In this document: positions 23,315 through 30,881 of the stretch, piece by piece
How the letters are laid out: every line of letters starts with the position of its first letter
Numbering within the stretch: the stretch's first letter is position 1
DNA from: Candidatus Merdivicinus intestinavium
GTDB lineage: Bacteria; Bacillota; Clostridia; Oscillospirales; Ruminococcaceae
Direction: 5' to 3'
DNA length: 40,452 nucleotides
Assembly: GCA_018713245.1 (NCBI GenBank)
Contig: DVFM01000083.1
Coordinates: forward strand, 1 to 40,452
The notes under the pieces: generated by a model
Told to the model about the DNA's origin: nothing
The model's database searches: none
What the model saw: the letters and a program-made list of their open reading frames with translations, nothing else
Made by a program: the position numbers and the translations under genes

Positions 23315-24325
23315 TCAAGCCTTGGTCCAGAACCTGGGGATGAACAGGTCCTCATAAACCTCCACGGCATACTGGTCGGACATTCCCGCGATGTAATCGC
23401 ACACCGCCCGTTCCGGCGGCGTATCCGCAAGCAGCCCCCGGTAAAATTCCGGAAGGCGCTCCGGGGCGGCGCAGTAGTAGGCGTAAAGCCGCTCGACCAT
23501 GGCCTCCGCCTTGGCTTCCTGGCCCTTGGCCACCGGGCTCGTGTAGACGTTTTCAAACAGGAACTGCTCCAAAAGGTCCTGCGCCTGCTGCACCTCCGGG
23601 GCCATCCGGAGCGTCTCCCCGCTGTTTTCCATAATGGAACGGATGACGGTGGTGAGCCGGGCGGATTTCCCCCGGCCCAGGACATAGACCGCCTCCCACG
23701 GGAGGTCCGATTCCGAAATGACCTCCGCCCGGACGGCATCCTCAATGTCGTGGTTGACATAGGCGACCTTGTCCGCCAGCCGCACCGCCTGGCCCTCCAG
23801 CGTTTTCGGCAGGGGGATTTTCCCGCCGCCCCGGGAGTGGCAGGCGATGCCGTTTTTTACCTCCCAGGTGAGGTTGAGGCCCTTCCCGCCCCGCTCCAGG
23901 CGCTCCGCCGTGCGGACGCTCTGCAGATGGTGGGCGAAACCGAAGGGGCAGACGCGGTTCAGCGCGCGCTCCCCGGCGTGGCCGAAGGGGGTGTGTCCCA
24001 GGTCGTGGCCCAGGGCGGCGGCTTCGGTCAGGTCCTCGTTTAAGCGCAGCGTCCGGGCGATGGTCCGGGCCAGCTGGGAAACCTCCAGCGTATGAGTCAG
24101 CCGGGTGCGGTAATGGTCGCCCCGCGGCGCCAGGAACACCTGGGTTTTGTGTTTCAGCCGGCGGAAAGCGTTGGAGTGGAGGATGCGGTCCCGGTCCCGC
24201 TGATAGTCGGTGCGCAGCGGACAAGGCTCCTCCTCCCTCGAACGGCCCCGGCTGCGGACCGAATGAGCCGCCAGCGGGGAAAGGTAAGCCTCTTCAAAAG
24301 CGAGCTGATATTCTTTGCTGTCCAT
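23315..24325 (-). CDS. dgt: Deoxyguanosinetriphosphate triphosphohydrolase-like protein
   Basis: An HD-domain dNTP triphosphohydrolase, releasing tripolyphosphate from dGTP or other dNTPs. The 336-aa product has the HD ligands: His78 in RLTHTLEV, then GHDLGHTPFGHAGE with His107 and Asp108, and a later Asp in LADKVAYVNHD. The R-HKTQVF motif and NAFRRL opening fit the type 2 dGTPase-like family of Firmicutes. The ATG at 24325 is preceded by AAGGGGGG. It is the first gene of the dgt-dnaG-rpoD operon. A TATA-rich stretch at about 24349-24361 may hold the promoter -10, but no good -35 was found. Confidence 0.93.
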   Translation of the reverse strand: MDSKEYQLAFEEAYLSPLAAHSVRSRGRSREEEPCPLRTDYQRDRDRILHSNAFRRLKHKTQVFLAPRGDHYRTRLTHTLEVSQLARTIARTLRLNEDLTEAAALGHDLGHTPFGHAGERALNRVCPFGFAHHLQSVRTAERLERGGKGLNLTWEVKNGIACHSRGGGKIPLPKTLEGQAVRLADKVAYVNHDIEDAVRAEVISESDLPWEAVYVLGRGKSARLTTVIRSIMENSGETLRMAPEVQQAQDLLEQFLFENVYTSPVAKGQEAKAEAMVERLYAYYCAAPERLPEFYRGLLADTPPERAVCDYIAGMSDQYAVEVYEDLFIPRFWTKA

Positions 24326-24400
24326 ATTCCGCCCCCCTTGCGCCCTTCTATATATAATATACCGGAAAAGGCGCGTTTTCCCTTCTTTCCTCCTGAAAAA

Positions 24401-25024
24401 TTACTGCATATCTGCGTATTCCTCAACAATTTCCTTCGGAACAACCGTCCCATTGGTTAATTCGACGATTTCCTTCAGGAAAGCCTCTTTGCGGGAGGAC
24501 TTGATGAGAAGGGTCAGGGCGACGCGGTCGGTAAAGGAGGTCTCCTCCGTCAGAATGTTGTACCGGGGCAGGATGTAGCTCACCTTGCCGTACCAGCTGT
24601 AATCCATCTCCGCCGACAGCCGGGTGCAGGGGGTCATGTGGAGTTTTTTAGCCGCGTCCAGGGCGATGGACGCCCCGTGGGAATAAGCCCGCACCAGGCC
24701 CCCCGCCCCCAGCAGGATGCCGCCGAAATAACGGGTGACGACCATGCAGACGTCCACCACGCCGGATTTCTGCAAAACATCCAGCACCGGGACCCCGGCG
24801 GTTCCCTGGGGTTCCCCGTCGTCGGAGCAGCGCTTGAGCTGCCCTTCCCGCAGGGAATAGGCAAAGACGTTGTGCGCGGCGTCCCAGTGCTGCTTTTTCA
24901 GCTGCTCCACAAAGGCCAGCGCTTCCGTTTCCGTTTCCACATGGCGGCAGCGGCCGATAAACCGGGATTTCCGCTCCACAAACTCGGCCGCCGCTTCTCC
25001 CTCAATCGTAATATAGTCTTTCAC
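24401..25024 (-). CDS. YigZ/IMPACT-family protein
   Basis: A 207-aa protein of the YigZ (UPF0029/IMPACT) family. Conserved landmarks are ERKSRFIG near the start, AAHNVFAYSL, the SDDGEPQGTAG motif and VVTRYFGGILLGAGGL, followed by an EF-G domain IV-like C-terminal part. The eukaryotic homologue IMPACT is a Gcn2 regulator, but the bacterial role is unknown. The GTG at 25024 is used because AAAGGAGG is nine bases upstream; the longer ATG reading at 25078 runs through the rpmE terminator. Transcription probably continues from rpmE or from a promoter not recognised. Confidence 0.88.
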   Translation of the reverse strand: MKDYITIEGEAAAEFVERKSRFIGRCRHVETETEALAFVEQLKKQHWDAAHNVFAYSLREGQLKRCSDDGEPQGTAGVPVLDVLQKSGVVDVCMVVTRYFGGILLGAGGLVRAYSHGASIALDAAKKLHMTPCTRLSAEMDYSWYGKVSYILPRYNILTEETSFTDRVALTLLIKSSRKEAFLKEIVELTNGTVVPKEIVEEYADMQ

Positions 25025-25054
25025 CCTGTCGGGCCTCCTTTCGGAAGGAACAGC

Positions 25055-25083
25055 AAAAAGGCGGTGCAACCTGTACACCGCCT
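25055..25083 (-). terminator. Intrinsic terminator after rpmE
   Basis: On the minus strand the stem aggcggtg / caccgcct (25083-25076, 25066-25059) with a 9-base loop runs into five T's. It lies 20 bp after the rpmE stop, and on the plus strand has no T-run. Confidence 0.88.
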
Positions 25084-25102
25084 CTCAGGATTCGGTCCGC
25101 TT

Positions 25103-25306
25103 TTATTTGCCAAGGCCGAAACGCTTTTTGAATCTGTCAACACGTCCGCCGGTATCAACCAGTTTCTGCTTGCCGGTAAAGTAAGGATGGCACTTCGAGC
25201 AAACCTCGACGCTGATATCCCCCTTGGTGGAACGGGTCTCGATCACATTGCCGCAAGCGCACCGGATCGTGGCTTTTTCATACTTGGGATGGATGCCCTC
25301 TTTCAT
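25103..25306 (-). CDS. rpmE: 50S ribosomal protein L31, zinc-binding type
   Basis: A 67-aa L31. The sequence opens [20 protein letters not shown], and the four zinc ligands Cys16, Cys18, Cys36 and Cys39 are all present, which makes it the C+ (zinc-containing) form. KRFGLGK is the normal C-terminus. The ATG at 25306 has AAAGAGGTG upstream. It has its own terminator. Upstream, TTGTTT (25402-25397) and TATACT (25379-25374) on the minus strand, 17 bp apart, form a likely promoter. Confidence 0.95.
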   Translation of the reverse strand: MKEGIHPKYEKATIRCACGNVIETRSTKGDISVEVCSKCHPYFTGKQKLVDTGGRVDRFKKRFGLGK

Positions 25307-25373
25307 GCTGTTCACCTCTTTACAAATACTGTCTCTCAAGGCAGAATGCCCCCAGGGAGAGCAGATTGATTAT

Positions 25374-25402
25374 AGTATAGCATACTCCGGGAAAGAAAAC
25401 AA
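25374..25402 (-). promoter_or_regulatory. Probable promoter of rpmE
   Basis: TTGTTT (25402-25397) and TATACT (25379-25374) with a 17-bp spacer, 68 bp upstream of the L31 start codon. The -10 matches five of six consensus bases. Confidence 0.55.
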
Positions 25403-25500
25403 GCCTTTTTTTCGCCTTTTTCCCGTTTTGTGCAGGAAAAATTCAGGGGTTCCACCAAAATAATTCGTGCAAATTTGTCAAACTGCGCACCGCCTGCCCC

Positions 25501-25529
25501 TTGACTTTCCCGTCGAAATGCTTTATGAT
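25501..25529 (+). promoter_or_regulatory. Promoter of the LacI-Gfo/Idh operon
   Basis: TTGACT (25501-25506) and TATGAT (25524-25529) are separated by 17 bp; each matches five of six consensus bases. The LacI-type operator at 25533-25546 overlaps the expected transcription start. Confidence 0.8.
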
Positions 25530-25532
25530 AAT

Positions 25533-25546
25533 TGTAAACGATTACA
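25533..25546 (+). promoter_or_regulatory. LacI-family operator, probably autoregulatory
   Basis: The 14-base word tgtaaacgattaca is a near-perfect palindrome centred on CG (half-sites TGTAAACG and TGTAATCG). This is the classic LacI/CcpA-type architecture. It starts four bases after the -10 box of the operon's own promoter, where binding would block initiation. No second copy was found in the window. Confidence 0.8.
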
Positions 25547-25566
25547 GCATGAGGGGGAGGTGTGGG

Positions 25567-26589
25567 ATGGCTACGATTAAAGATGTGGCAAAAAAAGCCG
25601 GCGTTTCCGTCGCCACCGTTTCCCGCGTGCTGAATTCGTATGAAAACGTCCGCCCGGAGACGGTGGCGCTGGTAAAGGACGCCATCCGGGAGCTGGGATA
25701 CCACCCCAACTTCCTGGGGCGCACGCTCCGCCGGCAGGAAACCATGAAAATCCTGGTCATGGTCCCCACGATTTCCAACCAGTTTTATTCCAGGCTCGTC
25801 AAGGGAATCCAGACCGCCGCGCAGACGATGGGCTACCACACCATGCTGGCCATCACCAATTCGGACCCGGCGGTGGAAAAGGAGCAGATTGCCATTGCGC
25901 GCCGGAAGCTGGTGGACGGGGTGATTTTTCTGCACTCCACAATGGAGGCGGAGCGGCTTTCGGAATTCGCGGCGGAATGCCCTGCCGTGCTCTGCTGCGA
26001 GCTGGTGCGCGGCGCCCGCATTTCCACGATTTCCATCGATGATTTCCGCGCGGCGCTGGACGGGACCCGTTTTCTGCTGGAAAACTGCTGCCGGAGGGTG
26101 GCTTTTGTCAGCGCCGGGGAGCTTTACGACTCCTCCAGGCTGCGCCAGCTGGGCTACCGGAAGGCGCTGGAGGAGACCGGCGTGCCGTTGGACGAGGCGC
26201 TGCTGCTGGACGAAGGCTTTACCTTCAATGCGGGCAGGCGGGCAGCCAGGCGGATTTTGGAAATGGATAAGCTGCCCGACGCGGTATTCGCCACATCGGA
26301 CTCCACCGCCATCGGCGTCATATCCGCCCTGGCCCGGGAGGGCGTCCGGACGCCGGAGGACATCTCCGTCATGGGGTTTGACGACAATCAGATCGCGGAA
26401 TATTATCTTCCTCCGCTGACCACCATTTCCCAGCCCCAATTTGACATCGGTCACAAAGCGTTTGAGCTTTTGTTAGACAAAATCAACAACCAGTCCTGCC
26501 TGGAGCGCCACATTCTGCTCCCGCACCGGCTGGTGGAACGGGGTTCCGTCAAAAAACGCGGGGACCCGGAAAGAAAGGATGCGTTTTAA
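25567..26589 (+). CDS. LacI-family transcriptional regulator
   Basis: A 340-aa sugar-responsive repressor. The N-terminal helix-turn-helix (ATIKDVAKKAGVSVATVSRV) and hinge (PNFLGRTLRRQ) are standard LacI, followed by the periplasmic-binding-protein-like sensor domain with VFATSDSTAIGV and DISVMGFDD near its end. The start is the ATG at 25567, with GAGGGGGAGG upstream. A palindromic operator lies on its own promoter, so it is probably autoregulated. The sugar ligand is unknown. The stop (TAA, 26587-26589) directly precedes the Gfo/Idh ATG, so the two form an operon. Confidence 0.92.
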   Translation: MATIKDVAKKAGVSVATVSRVLNSYENVRPETVALVKDAIRELGYHPNFLGRTLRRQETMKILVMVPTISNQFYSRLVKGIQTAAQTMGYHTMLAITNSDPAVEKEQIAIARRKLVDGVIFLHSTMEAERLSEFAAECPAVLCCELVRGARISTISIDDFRAALDGTRFLLENCCRRVAFVSAGELYDSSRLRQLGYRKALEETGVPLDEALLLDEGFTFNAGRRAARRILEMDKLPDAVFATSDSTAIGVISALAREGVRTPEDISVMGFDDNQIAEYYLPPLTTISQPQFDIGHKAFELLLDKINNQSCLERHILLPHRLVERGSVKKRGDPERKDAF

Positions 26590-27702
26590 ATGGACAAGAA
26601 AGTAAGAGTCGGTATTATCGGCTGCGGCGGCATCGCCAACGGGAAGCACCTTCCCTCCATTAAAAAGCTGGCGGAAAAAGGCTGGCTGGAAATCGTCGCC
26701 TTCTGCGACCTCATCGAGGAGCGCGCCGAAAAAGCCGCCAAGGAATACGGCGCCCCCGACGCCAAGGTTTACACCGATTATAAGGAACTCCTCAAGGACG
26801 AGAGCATTGAGTCCATCCACGTCTGCACCCCCAACCGCTCCCACAGCTTCATCACCGTGGACGCCCTCCATGCCGGCAAGAACGTCATCTGCGAAAAGCC
26901 CATGGCTATCAACTCCGCGGAAGCGAAGAAGATGGTGGACGCCGCCAAGGAAACCGGCAAAATCCTCACCATCGGCTACCAGACCCGTCAGCGCGCCGAC
27001 GCCCGTTATCTGAAATCCGTCTGCGAAAGCGGCGAGCTGGGCGAAATCTACTATGCGAAAGCCCACGCCGTCCGCCGCAGAGCGGTTCCCACCTGGGGCG
27101 TATTCCTGAACGAATATGAGCAGGGCGGCGGCCCCCTCATCGACATCGGCACCCATGCCCTGGACCTGACCCTCTGGATGATGGACAACTACAAACCCAA
27201 GATGGTTGTCGGCACCACCTATAAAAAGCTGGGCGACCAGACGGAAACCGCCAACGCCTGGGGCGACTGGGATCCCAAGGAATTCACCGTGGAAGATTCC
27301 GCTTTCGGCTTCATCACCATGGAAAACGGCGCCACCATCGTCCTGGAATCCGCCTGGGCGCTGAACACGCTGGATGTCATTGAAGCGTCTACCTCCCTCT
27401 CCGGCGTTCTGGGCGGCGCGGACATGCGCAATGCGGACGGCACCCCCGGCGGCCTGCGCATCAACGGCGTCAAGCACAACCGCCAGTACACCGAAATTCC
27501 GGACCTGAAAGCCGGCGGCGTTGCGTTCTATGACGGCGCTTCCGAGGATATGGCCGAAATCGAGCAGGTCATCTACTACAAAGCGATCCGCGAAGGCACC
27601 CCTGTCTGCGTGAAGCCCGAGCAGGCTTACGTTGTCACGCAGATTCTGGAAGCCATCTACGAGTCTGCCAAGACCGGCAAGCCCGTTTACCTGAACAACT
27701 GA
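26590..27702 (+). CDS. Gfo/Idh/MocA-family oxidoreductase
   Basis: A 370-aa NAD(P)-dependent dehydrogenase of the glucose-fructose oxidoreductase/inositol dehydrogenase family. The Rossmann motif is GIIGCGGIAN near residue 8. The catalytic-site CEKPMA (about 103-108) and GGPLIDIGTHALDLTLW (about 180-196) are textbook features, the latter bearing the conserved Asp and His. It begins immediately after the lacI stop and is the repressor's likely regulated target, probably in sugar or polyol oxidation. Codons here are strongly biased to C-ending forms, compatible with high expression. A terminator follows 20 bp downstream. Confidence 0.93.
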   Translation: MDKKVRVGIIGCGGIANGKHLPSIKKLAEKGWLEIVAFCDLIEERAEKAAKEYGAPDAKVYTDYKELLKDESIESIHVCTPNRSHSFITVDALHAGKNVICEKPMAINSAEAKKMVDAAKETGKILTIGYQTRQRADARYLKSVCESGELGEIYYAKAHAVRRRAVPTWGVFLNEYEQGGGPLIDIGTHALDLTLWMMDNYKPKMVVGTTYKKLGDQTETANAWGDWDPKEFTVEDSAFGFITMENGATIVLESAWALNTLDVIEASTSLSGVLGGADMRNADGTPGGLRINGVKHNRQYTEIPDLKAGGVAFYDGASEDMAEIEQVIYYKAIREGTPVCVKPEQAYVVTQILEAIYESAKTGKPVYLNN

Positions 27703-27722
27703 TTTTTCCCGGGCTGATACGG

Positions 27723-27762
27723 AATCCCCCCGCTGTTCCAAGAAACGGCGGGGGATTTTTTA
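27723..27762 (+). terminator. Intrinsic terminator after the Gfo/Idh gene
   Basis: A stem of aatccccc with cgc/gcg against gcgggggatt (27723 onward and 27749-27758) ends in a T-run (27755-27760). One C is bulged. Confidence 0.85.
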
Positions 27763-27889
27763 TACGGGACCGAGCGCACACAAGCGGCCGGATCATTTGA
27801 GTTGCCAATGTGTTACCAACGGGCGTTATTTGTCCATATTTTATGATGTTTTTCCATGATTTTTAATCCAGAAAGGTTTGCCGCAGCAC
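27763..27889. other. AT-rich non-coding stretch next to the tRNA terminator
   Basis: About 125 bp with markedly lower GC than the surroundings (for example ttatttgtccatattttatg around 27826-27845). It contains gttgccaatgtgttaccaac (27801-27820), an imperfect inverted repeat. No supportable gene. Low GC next to a tRNA 3' end could be an integration scar, but no duplicate of the tRNA end was found. Confidence 0.4.
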
Positions 27890-27923
27890 GAAAAATCCCC
27901 GCAAACACAAAGTTTACGGGGAT
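27890..27923 (-). terminator. Intrinsic terminator of tRNA-Thr
   Basis: On the minus strand atccccgtaaac pairs with gtttgcggggat over 12 bp with one wobble around a tttgt loop, followed by a T-run (27895-27891). It begins four bases after the tRNA's CCA end. Confidence 0.88.
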
Positions 27924-27927
27924 CATC

Positions 27928-28003
27928 TGGAGCTGATAACCAGATTCGAACTGGTGACCTCGTCCTTACCAAGGACGTGCTCTGCCTACTGAGCCATATC
28001 AGC
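27928..28003 (-). tRNA. tRNA-Thr (anticodon GGU)
   Basis: A 76-nt tRNA including encoded CCA. Acceptor stem GCTGATA (28003-27997) pairs with TATCAGC (27938-27932). The D-arm is GCTC...GAGC, the anticodon stem CGTCC/GGACG with loop TTGGTAA gives anticodon GGT (reads ACC), and the T-arm is ACCAG-TTCGAAT-CTGGT. The discriminator base is T. A perfect consensus promoter and a strong terminator flank it, so it is a single-gene transcription unit. Confidence 0.95.
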
Positions 28004-28040
28004 GTCTTTGTTTTGGCCATCTCATCGGGACAGCTTCTAT

Positions 28041-28069
28041 ATTATAGCAGACCTTTTCCGTTTTGTCAA
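28041..28069 (-). promoter_or_regulatory. Perfect-consensus promoter of tRNA-Thr
   Basis: On the minus strand TTGACA (28069-28064) and TATAAT (28046-28041), both exact, are separated by 17 bp. The -10 box ends 37 bp before the tRNA 5' end. Confidence 0.92.
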
Positions 28070-28169
28070 CAGTTTTTTTGCGTTTTTCGGCCCGTCCCGT
28101 AAAAAGGCATAAAGAATCGGCAAAAAACACAGCAATTCGACAAAACTATAAAAATTTTGCAAAACAGTG

Positions 28170-28198
28170 TAGAAATAAGCCGGATTTTCTTATATAAT
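28170..28198 (+). promoter_or_regulatory. Probable promoter of the DUF4430 protein gene
   Basis: TAGAAA (28170-28175) and TATAAT (28193-28198) with a 17-bp spacer; the -10 is perfect and the -35 matches four of six. It is 65 bp upstream of the GTG at 28264. The rest of 28004-28263 shows nothing beyond the divergent tRNA promoter and AT-rich sequence. Confidence 0.55.
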
Positions 28199-28263
28199 GA
28201 AAAGAGACCTATCACTTTGAATGAACAGAATCGCTTTGATGAGGAATGGATAAGGAGTTGCCT

Positions 28264-29817
28264 GTGAAAACTGTATGGAAACGGCTTTGCAGCTTGATTG
28301 CGGCCGCTGTTATCGCTTGTACCGGAACCGCAGGCGTTCTGGCGGCAGAATCTCACACTACCGAGCCGGAAGAAGAATCCGCGGTCTCCGAGGCTGCGGA
28401 TTCCATTGTTGTATCGGTCCGGATGACCGAACCGGAAGCCCGGCTGACGCTGATCCCCAATCTGACGCTGTCCTGCCCCGCGGGCACAACGGCGGTGGGG
28501 GTTCTGGAGCTTCTGCGCAAATACGCCTACCTTTCCGATTTTTTCCTGGACGACGGCGCGCTTGTCCGGGTGGAAATTGCGGATGACGGGGAAATACAGT
28601 ACTACGGCCGGGACGGCTCCTGGGAGCTTCTGCTCAACGGGCAGAGCGTTCCCGACGGCGATTCCCCCGTCCTCCAGAACGGGGACAGCCTGGAATGGAT
28701 TTACACGGCCGACACCCCAAACAGTTCCCTGGACATCCCCGAATGGGAAATTGCCAAGATCCCCAGCACGGCGCTGTGGTCCGAGGCATACGCCGACCGC
28801 CTTGCCGCCGCCTGCTCCTGGCTTAAGCAGAATCTGACCACAAGCCGCGCCCTGGTCGGACTGGGCGCCGCCGGCGTCTCCGTGGAATACCGGGATATTG
28901 CCGCCCTTCTGGAGCGCATTGCTTCCTCCGGCTCCTACCAGACCGCCCGGGAAGCGGCGGAGGACATTTTGGCCGTCACCTTCTGCGGAATCCCCGCCAC
29001 CAACGCGGCGGGAAAAGACCTGATTCAGACGCTCTCCGATTACCCGGATATCTCCCGGGGCGGGACGCTCTCGGCGGTGATGGCGCTGCTTGCCGCCGAC
29101 AGCAACCAGTATCTGCTGCCGCCGGACGGCGTCAACACCCGCGCCACCCTGCGCACCGTCCTGCTCTCCTCCCAGAATGAGGACGGCGGCTTTGCGGCCG
29201 AACGGGATGGGGAAAGCTGCCCCCTCTGCACCGCCGCCGCGCTGACCGCCCTGTCCGCCTATGTCTCGGACGAGCATGTGCGCAGCGCCGTGGACGCCGG
29301 CCTCGCCTATCTCTCCGCCAATCAGCTGGCGGACGGGTCCTTTGCAGCGGCGGACGGAGAACCCTCCGCCACCGCCACCAGCGCCGTCCTCATCGCCCTC
29401 TGCGCGCTGGGCGTTGACCCCGACAGCGAGGATTTCCGGAAAAACGGCAGCCCGCTGGACGCCCTCTTTTCCTTTCAGGTGGAAAGCGGCGGCTTCTCCC
29501 CGGCTGCCGGAGAAAGCGCCGGCGAGGAGGCGACAACTGCCGCCATCCTGGCGTTGTCGGCCGTGAAAAGCGCCCGCAATATCTTCATCCTCCGCACCCC
29601 CCTCTCCATTACCTATGCGGCGGATGACGCCGTTTCTTCCCCCGCCGCGGACAGCTCCCAAAGCGCCGGCGCAACGGAGGAGGTATCCGGCCGCCGCATC
29701 CTTTTCGGCGGGGCCTGGATGGCGGCGGGGCTTCTTCTGGGGATGGTGCTGCTTGCCGTTATCCTGCTGCTGGTCCAGCGCCAGCGGAAAAGGAGGTTCA
29801 ATAAACCGAAACATTGA
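28264..29817 (+). CDS. Secreted membrane-anchored protein with DUF4430 and alpha/alpha-repeat domains
   Basis: A 517-aa surface protein. The N-terminus (VKTVWKR then LCSLIAAAVIA and VLAAES) is a Sec signal peptide of about 28 residues. Residues ~45-145 match DUF4430, the transcobalamin C-terminal-domain-like fold (GTTAVGVLELL, SWELLLNGQSV, NGDSLEWIYTAD). Residues ~165-440 look like alpha/alpha-toroid repeats of the prenyltransferase/squalene cyclase type, with motifs such as QNEDGGFAAERDGE, ADGSFAAADGE and VESGGFSPAAGE. A transmembrane helix at ~481-504 and a basic tail (QRQRKRRF) anchor it. The GTG at 28264 has AAGGAG at proper spacing; the ATG at 28246 has no room for one. The ligand is unknown; corrinoid binding is one possibility. 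Confidence 0.75.
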   Translation: MKTVWKRLCSLIAAAVIACTGTAGVLAAESHTTEPEEESAVSEAADSIVVSVRMTEPEARLTLIPNLTLSCPAGTTAVGVLELLRKYAYLSDFFLDDGALVRVEIADDGEIQYYGRDGSWELLLNGQSVPDGDSPVLQNGDSLEWIYTADTPNSSLDIPEWEIAKIPSTALWSEAYADRLAAACSWLKQNLTTSRALVGLGAAGVSVEYRDIAALLERIASSGSYQTAREAAEDILAVTFCGIPATNAAGKDLIQTLSDYPDISRGGTLSAVMALLAADSNQYLLPPDGVNTRATLRTVLLSSQNEDGGFAAERDGESCPLCTAAALTALSAYVSDEHVRSAVDAGLAYLSANQLADGSFAAADGEPSATATSAVLIALCALGVDPDSEDFRKNGSPLDALFSFQVESGGFSPAAGESAGEEATTAAILALSAVKSARNIFILRTPLSITYAADDAVSSPAADSSQSAGATEEVSGRRILFGGAWMAAGLLLGMVLLAVILLLVQRQRKRRFNKPKH

Positions 29818-29903
29818 CGTCATAATTCACAAAAACTTCCTTTATCTCTCGCGGTCAATCTGATAAAATAGGGTTGACATCAATACATCAGGAGGCTTTC
29901 CCA

Positions 29904-30863
29904 ATGAACATTTCCGAAATCCAGCCCGCTGCCGGCGCCCTGTGCCGCAACCTCTCCACCGTTATTTTCGGCAAGGAGGAAATCATACGCAAGGTAGTCC
30001 TCTCCCTGCTCTGCGGGGGTCATATCCTTCTGGAGGACATGCCGGGCACCGGCAAAACCACCCTTGCCAAGGCGCTGGCGCGTTCCGTCCGATGCGGCTT
30101 CAAGCGGGTGCAGTTTACCCCGGACCTGCTCCCTTCCGACCTGACCGGCATCAATTTCTTCAATCAGAAGGAGGGGGAATTTGTTTTTAAGGAAGGCTCC
30201 GTTTTCACGAATATCCTTCTGGGCGACGAAATCAACCGCGCCACCCCCCGCACACAGTCGAGCCTGCTCGAATGCATGGAGGAGCGCCAGGTTTCGGTGG
30301 ACGGCGTCACCCACGCCCTCCCCTCCCCCTTTCTGGTAATCGCCACCCAGAACCCCATTGAGGTCCAGGGCACCTTCCCGCTGCCGGAAGCACAGCTGGA
30401 CCGCTTTTTCCTGAAGCTCCGGATGGGCTATCCCGGCGCGGACTTTGAGGCGCAGATGCTCACCGGCTACGTAAAGACAAGCCCTCTGGAAAGCCTCCAG
30501 CCGGTACTGGACGGGGAGACGGTGACCGATATGCAGAAAGCCGTCCGGGACGTAAAGGTGAGCGGCGCCGTAGCCGGATACATCGTCCGGCTGGCAGAAG
30601 CCACCCGCACCCACGAAAAGATTAAGCTGGGAGTCAGCCCCCGCGGTTCCCTGGCGCTGATGCGGGCTTCCCAGGCTTATGCCGCCATGGACGGGCGGGA
30701 TTATGTCCTGCCGGACGACGTGAAGGCCATCGCGCCGGACGTCTGGAACCACCGGCTCATCTGCAAGGGCTACAACCTGAGCCAGTCCTCCGACGCGCCG
30801 CTGGAAATCCTGGACGCCATCCTCCGCCAGACCGAGGCCCCCACCGAACACACTGCCCAGTGA
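29904..30863 (+). CDS. MoxR-family AAA+ ATPase
   Basis: A 319-aa AAA+ ATPase of the MoxR family, thought to act as a chaperone maturing protein complexes. Walker A is MPGTGKTT (46-53), Walker B is LLGDEINR (Asp108, Glu109), sensor 1 is IATQNP, and the lid domain carries VSPRGSLAL (sensor 2 region). The ATG at 29904 has AGGAGG upstream. A TG-A-TAAAAT extended -10 at 29861-29869 may be its promoter. It heads a MoxR-DUF58-DUF4129 operon with 18-bp and overlapping junctions, the usual set in Clostridia. Confidence 0.93.
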   Translation: MNISEIQPAAGALCRNLSTVIFGKEEIIRKVVLSLLCGGHILLEDMPGTGKTTLAKALARSVRCGFKRVQFTPDLLPSDLTGINFFNQKEGEFVFKEGSVFTNILLGDEINRATPRTQSSLLECMEERQVSVDGVTHALPSPFLVIATQNPIEVQGTFPLPEAQLDRFFLKLRMGYPGADFEAQMLTGYVKTSPLESLQPVLDGETVTDMQKAVRDVKVSGAVAGYIVRLAEATRTHEKIKLGVSPRGSLALMRASQAYAAMDGRDYVLPDDVKAIAPDVWNHRLICKGYNLSQSSDAPLEILDAILRQTEAPTEHTAQ

Positions 30864-30881
30864 CCGGAAGGAGGCCCCGTT

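Noticed and set aside
23316..23318. ATG as the start of dnaG
   Set aside because: It overlaps the Shine-Dalgarno region and the dgt stop; the TTG at 23297 has correct spacing and gives the family's normal N-terminus.
21798..23357. A 519-codon open frame opposite dnaG
   Set aside because: It is antisense to a complete DNA primase with all motifs; long reverse frames are expected at this GC content.
29874..29879. TTGACA as a -35 box for the MoxR gene
   Set aside because: The -10 position would fall on the start codon; the extended -10 at 29861-29869 is a better candidate.
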